From Platycnemis pennipes (Eukaryota; Arthropoda; Insecta; Odonata; Platycnemididae), in the NCBI GenBank assembly GCA_933228895.1, contig OW121852.1, positions 54,850,872 to 54,914,871 on the forward strand: a stretch of 64,000 nucleotides of DNA, given 5' to 3'. Positions 13,001 to 25,000 of the stretch are shown piece by piece. Each line of letters opens with the position of its first letter. Position 1 is the stretch's first letter. The notes under the pieces are model-generated. The model made no database searches, was not told where the DNA came from, and saw only the letters and a list, made by a program, of their open reading frames with translations. The translations under genes and the position numbers were made by a program.

Positions 13001-16000
13001 AGAGCTGACTTGGAGCTGTTAAGTTTTTCATGGTTGTGTTAAATGGTATTAATATGTTTTTGAGAGGTTGAATCAAATGCTTGGTGTTGTTTTATTTAAA
13101 TGCTTGCTAACGTGCTCCCCCAAACATTTAATTACGATCTTATAGACGCTCCAAGGACCAATTCTGTAACGGTCACGATGTCGCCGTATCTGTTAAAATA
13201 GTTGACGTAGTAGCAACTGGATTAATTAAGATTTTTATTAAGTCACTTTCAAGAAGCTTTAACTCCCAAGGACGGATCGAATCGCAAGCCACCCAATGAG
13301 TGCTACTGTCTACGCAGCGCAGTCGTTGGTCCATCTTCGTCAGAACTAGCTTGCTCTGGTTCAAGGTATTAGGCGAGTAGATCCAAGGTTCACGTTATCT
13401 CGTTTCCTGGCGTAGACTCACAGGTGAAGAATTTTTCCCCCTGAGGGGTCTTTAATTTGGCAAAGGTGTTTGAACTCAGAGGTTTAAATATATCTCCGTC
13501 GCGACACTGCCAAACCTGAATGCACAAACTGTGAAAATTTATTTTAAATAAGCCAAACCAAACTTTTCCCGATGAATGAAGGTGTTCGTCTCGGACGTAA
13601 AAAAAATTCTTAAATTCCTAATCGGATCTGGGCCATTAGATATCTTCTTCAAAATATTTATTACGTTTTGCCTCCGACAAGATTTATGCCCTGAATATTT
13701 CGCTCCAAGATAGCATTCATATTTACTTTGTTTACAGTACTTATGTTAAAGTAAATTAAATGTCATTGCCTCCCGAAAATTATCCGTTTCTAATAACTAC
13801 AACACGAGGCCACGGTCAACGATACCTGTATCTTAGTGGGGTTATTACGTAAACAAATATCATAATTGGTGTTCAAACTGTCAGGGTAGGTTTTTATGGA
13901 TATTTTCTGTTCCTTTTGAACACTTTATAACGTCTTTTCTTCGAATTTTTTTTCCATTTAATTCAGCGTACTTATTGTTTCTCTTTATTACATTGAAAAC
14001 CCAATTACCTCTTTGCGTAAATCACTTATTTTGGTAACTCCATGGAGGAATAGTTTCCATCGCGGATTTTCTCCGTGAACGTTAATCATACGTTGCATTC
14101 GCATTTTCAGTTATTCCTATAAACTATGCATCACGATAATCATTGAAGCCATTTCGGCCTTGGACATGCTGCGATCAACAATTTACGCTTTGCTTCTTCA
14201 TCATTCATTGTCCATCATTTTTTACCAGGAATTTCCACTTACAGCGGTACCCTCACCAATCCCCGCAGGTCTATCGCCCCAAAATTACATATCCTTTATA
14301 TTGAGAACACAAGCCCATCACCCAATACATCATCCGCTTTTAAACCCCTCCTATCTACGTCTTTATTCACAGCATCGGTCTTCCTCTTCTTCTACTATTA
14401 TTCGGTGCCCATTTAAGAGCGGCCTTTGGGATTCTTTCACCATCATCTCCGAGCATGTCCTAACCATTTTAATCTTCTTTCTTCAAGGTCTCTCTTATAT
14501 CCTGCTTTATATTCATAATGTTTTTTACCGTAGCCACATTTCTAATTTTCTCTATTCTTGATTCCCTTGCGGATCATCTCCAAAAGTCCATTTCTGCTGC
14601 TCGTGGTTTACCTTAATGAGCTCATTAAGTTACTTAGATGAACATCATTCTGAAATTCCTTCTGAATCCAAATCTTTTTTGCAGCTGATATTTTGGATTC
14701 AGAAGGAACTCAAGTGTTGGTTTGCTCTAAGAGATTTCTTGTCCTATTATTATTTAGTCAATCTGCATAGTATGTTGACTTCCTACAGAAGGAAACAATA
14801 CAATTCCTCATTTTCTTCGCGGAGCATTCGTGAAACGCAAAACAAAATGCACATACCTCTCTTTTGCTTCCTCCCCTTGATCGTCAGCTTTGGTTCCCTT
14901 CCCGTCATCATCTTCGTCGCAGACGGGCGTCGGTAAGAAAGCTGCACAGTGGGTGTTGCACTCTCCGCACCATTCGCACCACCTGACCCGCAACGAGAAG
15001 GGGGTGATAAAATCAGGGAGGCATGCGGAACCTTTGTTCCTAACGGTTTAATCCCCCTGCGTACGAGGGCCGGGTACAGATTTTGCCATTCTACACACGC
15101 GACCGCGGCCGCTTGCGACCGTGATTGAGGTTTCAAGATCAAGACAAGACTTATTCACCTGAGCGCGTGTGGCAATATTGTTAATGCAACAGTTACCTTC
15201 ACGCATGGGCCAGGAAAGCTTAGAATGTAGTAGGTATGTTTAATGGAGGTTCAAACTGCATTGACGGGAGACGAAAGAATGTATCGTCCATTGCTCGTTG
15301 CTTATCTGCAGAAACACGTCACGCTCTGCAGTGAACACATCTACCGTCTGTAAAAAAAAGTCGAGACACCTGAGTTTCAGAAGCCATATGTAAAAGAGGA
15401 AACCAATTTTAATGCAGTGAATTTCATCTTATAGAGTGTTCATTTATGCGTGAATTGATGTACATCAAGGATTTTTGTCGTCTTATATAAGCTTTTCCTA
15501 AACTTAATTTGGAAAATGAGCCATTTTCGGTGCCAGGAATCCGAGAAGGCTACTTTTTGTGCATGCTATTCTGTTACCTCTCCTCGTACTGCCTTCAAAT
15601 TCCAATGAAATAAGGCAGTTTTTTAAACAATGCTTAGGAAACAATTCTAATGCATTACAAAAGTTGATGTTAAAGTTGTAAAACTGTACTAACTCCGGAA
15701 AGAGTGACTTTGTTGAACCTTAAGTGAGACCATTGTGGCTGTTAAGGCTGTCAGCATTAAGAAAATTCACTAGTAAATGCAGTATGTATTCAGTAGTTAG
15801 TAGATATAGTATTAATATAGTAGTGCGTAGATGTAGTTTTTGGTAAATGCATTATCACGTATCCATCATCAAAGCCTTCTTCAACCTTCAAGTCAAGTTA
15901 CGCTGATATTTATTTCCATATTTTGAGAAGACGGTTTTGCTAGAGGTGCCATCGGTTCATTAACGAATGCCCTTACGCGCTAATCAATCGAAAATTCAAA

Positions 16001-19000
16001 GGGAATGCAGCAGGTAGAATACCAATTGATATCATGTGCATCAATATTCCACCTAGTACAGCCAGGTGTGATCATTTAGAACAGATGCATTACATTTAAT
16101 AGCCATGAAACATTACAAATCGAACTACGGAAGTATTTTCGGTGAATAGAACTAAGTAGGTTCCCGCCAAAGGTAGCACTGTTTGAATAGCAAAAATGGA
16201 ATTGATTGAGTTCATTTCTATTTGATTCGCATTCACTTTGCAAAATATAGTGGCGTAATTAATGGATTATATAATGTTTATTACTTAATTATAACTTTTC
16301 ATTTCCCTAGTATTCGTCAAATCTTGAAAACTATTCTGTACATTCGATACGAGGCTCAAAAACCTGTGTTCTGGGTCTAAATTTAAATAGGGCCGCTAAG
16401 TCTTCAAGTATTACGGGCGGTTCACGTTGAGAGGCGATCATTGCAATTTTTTGGAAGATCTTGCAATCTTCAATCTTGTAATCTCGCAATCAATTGCAAT
16501 TTTCGACTGGCATGCATGCATGCCAGTCGAAATTGGAACATCGCAGTTAATAAATTTCGTCAAGGTTGTTACTGCGTTATAACCATTATATTTACCTATT
16601 TATTGTTATGGTATGACACCCGACTACCTTCGCAATATTAACTCTACACCTTGGGTAATTTAATTAATAGCTCAATTTCGATCTCGTCATCATTATGACC
16701 CCCGTTGTAAAACTACTAGAAAAGTAATCAAACTTACTGAATTTTGACATTGTGTATTGAAATAAAATTTAAACGAGAAAAGTGATGACGACTCTGTTGG
16801 GTTATTAATTTGTGTAAAAATGAATTTAGGAAGAATTAATGAGTGTTTGGTTGAGAAAGGACGCTGCGGACTGTATATTCGGAAGTGCAAAGACTCGTTG
16901 AAAATTTGCTGAGTTGATCGCTAAGTTTGAAGTAAACAGCCTCAAATAGTTACACGAATGCATGAATGCTCATTCCTCTACTAGGTATCAGTGCAGAAGT
17001 TAGTAGAGTGATGTTCTTACTAAATCCAGAAAAAGTCGGAAAAATATCTCATTAAGACCGAAATAGAAACCGTAGGCTTCCTGTTTTGTCTTCGCGGCGT
17101 GTGATTCACGCATTTAAAAACTTGACGGCTATCTATGGATTTGAATATAATAGAACGATAAAATGAAATGAATACCCCTTGTTAGTAATTAATCGCCGGT
17201 TAAATGTCAGAAATGGATTAAATAGTTACACTCATGCATTAATTACTTCAAGACTTAGAATACCCTTTTAAAATAGGCCAAAATTAGTGCATATTTGCTT
17301 GGTATGATTTTATGCATATCAATGTAATTTATGTGTGTTTTAGCAATGATTTTTACCATTGAGTTTTACCATTAGCTTATTCATTTGACTATCATACAAG
17401 TCAGCTGCATAAAAACAATTACAGCTATGTTTATTATACAATGAGTCCTTCGCATTTTACTCGGCCTTCTGCGATTGCTCGCGACGTGAAAATCGTGGCT
17501 AAAAGTTCGTAGAATTGTCTCCCAGCCCAAAATGTGTTTCATCAGCAGAAATTATGTTCCTCAGCACCATCGTCCCCTTTCTTTGACCAGTGGTACACAT
17601 TCCTCGTTTTATTTCAGCCGACTTGTTGAGTGGGTTGGCCCCTGCTCCCTTCCAGACATTATCGTCGCACGTTTGGCAGTTATTAACCAACTTTGTCCCA
17701 GCTTATTGGACCCCATAAGATGGTCATATCAAACTTTGCCTCATTGCATTTCGTTTCGCTTGCATTCATTCTGGAAAATGAGAATGGTTGAGAAATGAGA
17801 AATAAATAAAAATCACGTATCGGTGAGCAGGCACTCGAGAGCCTTAAGGCCGCTTTACACGATACAACTTTTTATACAATTTCTTGTACAAGCGCTTGTA
17901 TGAGGAAATTGTACCGTGTAAAGTGGCATATTATGTGAACGCTTGTGAGAATGTCTGAATGACTGAACGGAAAATAGAACCTGTTCTAATTCCATTCCGA
18001 CAAACATACAATTTCGTCCAGTTTATATAAGCGTTTGTACAAGAAATTGTACACAAAATTGTATCGTGTAAAGCGGCCTTAAGATCCATGATAACCGTCC
18101 CGAAGAGCCCTAGCTTATACGTGCAGTGGTGAAGCTCTAGTCACTGCCGTGGGAGAAGCAGGGTTGCCAACGTATGAGAAGTTTGTCTACAGTGACCTCT
18201 CCGGGAGTCAAAATTTCTGAAATATGGTCTCAAAAAAAGAAACTCCCAAAAGCCGAGTTTAAAATGCCCATTGCGCATCGCTGAAAAACGTAAAACGGAG
18301 ATTAAATATTTATTGAAAAAGAAAGAAAAACCTGATATAGTATTATCCGCACCGCCACCGCCATAGTGTAAGTGTTGACTATACCTACTTCCTCTATGTT
18401 ACACCACCCTAGGTAGAAATAAAATGTGTTGATAATACTATTTCAAGTTTTTACTGTCTTTGTCAGTATGCTAGAGTTTCACAAAGTGAAGCCTAAAACC
18501 ATTTGTTTGGGTTGAATCTTTAGTCTGGATGGATTGAAATTCTGACATGAGGACCTTGCGCACTGATTGTAAAATCTTTCACTAACCGTTCTGATTTTCT
18601 CCCATTGTGTGTTGCGGTTTTCAATTACTCCTTCTACAACTATGTAATGTAGTATATACGTCGTAGAATGCTATCATTATATTGAGAAATGCAAGGGTAT
18701 TAAGTTTTTTTCTCAGATCTGGAGAATCGTAAGGTTTCTGTCGAATTATGGGGGTCCACCACCGAGACCGGAAGAGTTGGCAAACCTTTTAGGGTGGGTG
18801 GATAGTTTTATTCTTTTCCCTGGTGATTGTCACCTGCGCCCCGGTGATTTGAATACCTAAGTGTCCTCGTGGATCAATATGGTCTTCGCGGCGTGAAGCA
18901 GTATATGTATCGTAATTTTCAGTTCACCTGGTCTCCGGCAGGAGGTAGTTGTCCGTCTCCTCCTCCGCGTAATCATCCTCGGTTAATTCCTCGCTCGGAG

Positions 19001-22000
19001 GTGTAGAGGAGTCGTGGCAAATCCAGGGCTCTTCGACCGCGGTACCGTACTCGACAACCCCCACCACGGCCTCGTCCTCCTCCTCGACCTTTTTCACGCT
19101 TCTATCGTCCGAAATGATCGACTGCATCTCGTGGTCCGACCCCTCGTCGAACGCGGACCACTCCCCGAGCCGGGCTGGCTTCTCTGCCTTGCTGTGGGCT
19201 CCCATCCTCAGGGCCTTGACGTCCATAATGCACGCGGCCATGGCCACTTGGATCTGGCCGCTGGTGGGCATGGGAGTCAGGCCCATCTCGGACAGGACCT
19301 TCATGGTCCTCTTCCTTCCTCCCTCCTCGATGTCCAACTTGAGGGACAAGGCCAGGGAATCCACGGCCTTCAGCTGCAGGGGGTGAAATAGATGAATTTA
19401 AAGAGCTACTCACTCCGAGGTCGTCTAAATAAGAGGTTCTCGGACAAATTTGTCGGTGGATACACGTGCGGCCACAGAAAATGACACGTGGTCGCACTGC
19501 ATTTACATCCACATAATGCCCTGCAATCCACCACAGGGGTATGTGGCTGAGGAATAACAAAACACAAATTATTTTTCCCGATTGGATACGTAAAACCCAG
19601 TAGTTATGCGTTTGGTGAATGTAAAGGCTTATGAAACAACATCATTATAAAATCAGTAATGTACTCTTGCTGTCAAATGAGTGTCGTTAGTGGCAAGATT
19701 TTAATTGATCTAATTTCAGCTTGTCCACATAAGACTGGGAAACTTTCATTTTTGTTGTTGAAATAGATTATTCCTAAAAAGGTTTAGGTGGCTGCACCAA
19801 AATTTATCGGTAGTCGCATGTGGAAATAGCTGGACTAGATGCAATCACGTATTTTCAGAATATTGCGCTGTAATTCTCTGAAGAGAGATGGCGTATTGAT
19901 GGAGTTTTGATTCTCGGAAATTGTTTTTCAGTTTAGATAAAGTTGTGTTCAACCTGAAAGTTGGTCATGTTCGGGAAGGTAGAGCTCACCAAATAAGCTA
20001 ATAATACTAAGTCCAACGGAGTCATACATTGGAGTGGAGGAGCAAGTCCCTTAGTCTCTTCCCTGGGCCTCCAGAAAGATATCGTACCCAGAATATAACC
20101 CAGCTTGAGTTTTGCTAGATATGTCCACACGCTTCCCCCGGGATTCGACCCCGGGACCACCCTTCCGTAGTCAAATTGCTTGCTGGGCTTTTTTGATCGT
20201 GAAGATGAATTAGATAGTGTATTTCCCGATTCTCTCCAGCGCGATGTCCGAGAAGGCTATCGGACGGACATGACGTTTGAATCCAGAATGAGTTTCGCGT
20301 GGCTTAATAAAGAACAGCCACCGACAAAAAGAATCACTCTCTGTTATTTTCATTTAAATTCTCTTGTATATGAATCTTTGTAAAGGTAGAAAAGGGACAA
20401 GGAAATCGCAAATGAAAAATTATTGAAACAATTAATGTCGATCGTAAAGAGTGGAAGACTGCACTAAAGCGATCATGGCACCAATCTGTACAGTGTGATG
20501 AAATAGAATAAAATATTGGAACTGTATTCCAATTAACAGGCTATCGTTTCGAAAAATTTCAATGGGCATTTGTAATGTTTCGCATTTTTGCCTTATTTTA
20601 TGAAGATAGGTTCTCTTTGGTTAGTTTCATTTACAGCAGTGTTTATGGTCCTTCATGGCGTGGGAATGTAAGAGAGGTGAAATCCTTCGACTGCAAAGTC
20701 GGGTGGTATAACTGATATCTTCATCCGGTATACGACCTAAATGAATTCAATATTACGTTATCACATATTGACTCAGCGTATTTATAATCGGATAGCGTCA
20801 CATGTTGAGATATTTCAGGGCATTTTTCTCGATTAGAGCACGTTTAATAGCTTTAAGATCGGATATTGTCTAGCGTTATCCTGTTTTGCCTTCAAGGTGG
20901 AGCTGTTGTTGGAATGTTATTTCCTTTAGCGTAACTGGTGCTTGGTAACGATTGATTTCAAATGTCATTACTCTAATATGAGATTGGTTGCTGTAGTTTC
21001 TTTGAAAGAAGCTCGCTCAGTTGAGAACACAGGAAGCACTTCAAGACAACTAAGCAATTTTTTCCATACCTGACTTCATTATTAACCACCTCATTCTTTC
21101 TAAATCCCTTAATTCCTTCCATAATGCCAATTCTCCCTTTTCCCCGGTATCAGATTTTCTCCCTCATCACATAGTCTTTTTATCCTATTACTTTCCTTAA
21201 TCCCTTCCTTCTCTCAATCCGCCAATGTTCTATTACGCTTAACATTGCCTTCTCTTTCCCGTTCATATATGTTATGCATCATCACTTGCTCTCTTATGTG
21301 TCAACGACCTGATGTGGAAACGGACAGGACAGAAAATGTACCCTAGAGCAGTGTTTCCCATCCGGCGGGTCGCGTTCCATTAGTTGGTCTTCAAAAACCT
21401 ACACAATGGGAATAAAGCCGTCTGAATTCACTCTTCACATTAACTTCTGAGGAGATATCGGAAATAAGTACATCTACAACACACGTATTTCCCTACATAC
21501 GTGTAAACAGTTGAAAAAAACTGAACGTCTCCTTGTATTTTGGTGGGACTTGGTTATCCTGAGCATGGAAAGAGGAATGGAAGATTAAAAAACCACTAGC
21601 CTAGACTATTTTATTCATCCTTATCCGTTCTTTCATCTAAAAAAACCTGTAGCCCGCGCTCTCCTCTTCCCGTAACTTGCTTCATTTAACTATAAATGAG
21701 GAATCATTAATGATTATGTAAATAAATGAGGTCAAATGCAATCCAGGTTGCGGCTGTTGGACCCTCAATCGCTTGATTAGGGCAACAAAATAAACATTTC
21801 AACCTTATCGTGGGACCTCGAGAAAAACGTTGGCGCAAATAGACGTATTTGTTCGATGAGAATGAACCGGTCGGCAGTTGGGTAGACATTCGAATGAGGT
21901 TGCCTGGTCACTCATTGTCTGTGGAAATTGAACTTATTTCTTCCTAAAAACTGGCGTTAACATGCCCTTGGTATTCTCTCGCTCCTCCCGGAAGCCATGT

Positions 22001-25000
22001 CGAATGGATACCAATTGCTGTTTAAAATGACTTTTTGCTTTCAAATCAGTGCATGTTACAAACAGTGACCGTATTGCTACTCTCTCTGCGTTCAATGTGC
22101 TGAAAAACTTCTTAGTACGCGACAAAGACCCTTTTGAAGCTGGGACGATCAAAAATGCCGCCGTTGATGGTGGTACTTAACACGTTTAGGAAGAATATTT
22201 TTGTGAAAGAGTTTTCCTCATGTAACGTCATTGAACCTTTGAATGTTCATGTAATGGCCATCGTTTAACATCAATGCATAACCTGTCGATGATAGGTTGT
22301 GTGCGGATAGGTTATGATAGTTAAATTAAAGATAACTTGACAATAGACCACTTAACGACAACCTAGAAAAATTCCAAGTCAACATCGGAAACAAATTTGT
22401 GCTTTTCACAGCTAACCCTAAAATCCGTCGTAGTACCTATACTGAGATAATAATTTCAGTGTTGAAAAATTAGATGTAATCATTTGCTGGAACTAAAATA
22501 TATTTTTTTTACTCAAGAAATATCTTTCCTATTCAGGGATGTATGTGTATATTTACCATTCTGTCAAAATATTTGTACTATGACCGAAGATTTTTTAGTT
22601 TACTACTAAAAATTTTCTGTTCTCTTCCGATATATTATGAGACATTTCATTTGATATTTACCTGAACATCCGAGAGCGCAGTATACCATGGCGGGCCAGC
22701 ATACCTCCACCGAATGGCTTCCTTCTTATCCACTGCAAGTATAAGATGGCACCCTATTGTATTTTTCTCGGTTAATCAAAAGTCGAAAACAGTTTATCTT
22801 ACAGTAACGAGAGTTTATATACGAATAGTTTTACCTGTCCTCAAGACCTCAATTTTTCCGATAATCTTTACATGTACTCCTTACGCTTGTTAAATGTAAT
22901 TTATCATCCCAGGCGACTTATCTGTTTAACCAGACAATAAATATCCGTTTGATGCCCAGCAATGAAAAGCATGGAACGCGTTCATTGCTAAGTGACAGGC
23001 CTAAAACTATTTTTTTTGGAGCAAACTACTCAAACGTTGGATATCAAATGATGGAATAGCTATGAAATGCAAATCCAGCGTTTTAAAATAAGGATTTCCC
23101 ATTAACAAAATGTCAATGTAATTATATCCCTAATATGAATAAATTTGATGGTTCATTTGATGACCCAATTGGATGTAGGGAATATTTCCTATTTTGAATG
23201 CTAAAAGATCTTCCCTAATACTTCACTAAGTAGTAGGTATATCAGTGTGCCATTCAAGTTTTATAATTATCCGCGAAAATAATGTGCATTTATTTCTTAG
23301 TGCGCGGTAGTAGTATTGTGGTCGCACACAGACTTCCTGGATATCCTTCATGTCCCTCTACTTTTCAAGTTGAGCAGAGCGGAATCATTTGCATCTGGTT
23401 GGCATTGGCAGAAGTAGTTTTAAAGAATAGGACATCCTCGATCATGAGCAAGAACAGTTCACGTATTCCCTCTCACGATTTATCTTTCTCAAAGAACGCT
23501 TTCGTCGGCTCCAGTGGGAGTAGGATTTGAAACTGCCCAATTCTGAAATTCAGATATCATGGACCCTCTTGGCTTCAGAACTTACAATTCCAGCGCTTTC
23601 GGAAAACCTTTTACGGTACTCATCTCGCTCGGTAAACAGCGCGGGGATGATTGAACTAGCCTCGCATACTTCACGAAATCTTTTCCATGTCTCTTGCAGC
23701 GATAAAATCAGGTATCATTGATGCGAAACAATTGGCTGCTTTGGTGTCCATCATTAAGAGTAAGATAAGACTAATTTTGGTTAGCCAACGTCCAGTTAGT
23801 TGCCTATCTACTGCAATAGGAAACGGCATATATGGAATCGTCGGGTTGCACCTTTGGCGGCGAGAGTTCTTATTATGCGTCGTCAGGACTATTTTGGGGT
23901 TTTAATAAGCAGTGAAATATCATGGACGACTAATCTATGCATTAATGGAAATGGCCCTGATTTTACCCAATTTTCGATCGGCGGCTAGTAGACATACGCG
24001 AAGGCTCTCTACCTAGAGTTTCGCGAAATTCAGCGAGGTACGAACTCGATGCCATGTGACAAAGTCCTGAACTGCACCACGAACCACTCTTTCACGTGTG
24101 TACCCCTGAGTCTTGAAAATGATTGTCCGTTGCCATTTGCCGAAAGCAACCACACGCGTATTTTTTTTTACTCGTCGATCCGTTTCGGGCCAGAAAAAAA
24201 TGGGGTCGTTGCCATATTTTTTTATTGCCGAATCAGATAGTTTGCAAAATAAGAAGACCCGTATTTTTCCGTTGTTCGATCCGTCAATTAGTTCTCGAGT
24301 TATAAGCGGTGAAAAACTGATGTTTTTACCCTTTCGGGAAGGTGGGTGTGCAAAGGACTAGAACGTCATCCACTTCATCCTATCACAACCGAGACCGCGA
24401 AGCTCCTTAGCCTTATCGCAAAGGGGGATACGAAACTGACTGCCAACGGAAGTGGTGGCGACAGGATCTTTTCAGGCAGACCTCCCCTCCCCACCTCCGC
24501 TCCTTTCCCGTTCTTCCTCCAAACCCTCAAAGACGGGAGGTGGATGACGTACTAATCCTTAACGCATCTCGTTCGGTGGGCGTCACCCTTTGCTTATTAA
24601 AATTTTTGATTTATGAGTAAATGGCTCTGGTTAGAAGATTAACTTTTCTAAAATTATTCTTCGTTTCCATCTAACAATTTAGCGTAGAAAATAGCGATTT
24701 CAGTTCCGAGTAAACGCCCCCATCAAGGTGTCCACCGGAATCCAAGTGATTAGCTTAGCTGCGTATTAAACTGGGCTTCCTCATCAAGACCTCAGGATCT
24801 CAGGTCACTGGGTACGTAATGTCGTCGTCGAGCAAGCATCATTTGCGGAGGGGATCGGGTTGGTGTGGTGGCTAGAGTACTGGCCTCCCATCCCGAGGGC
24901 CCGGGTTCGATTCCCGGCAGTGGCGGATTTTTCAGTGGAAGACCGGTCCCCACTTGAGTGCCTAGTGGAGGGCATTTCAAGTACAGTACTCCGTCCGTCG

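Noticed and set aside
17499..17690. Mariner-like transposase motif SADETHF on the - strand
   Set aside because: A single short resemblance; no other DDE residues, no inverted repeats found around it.
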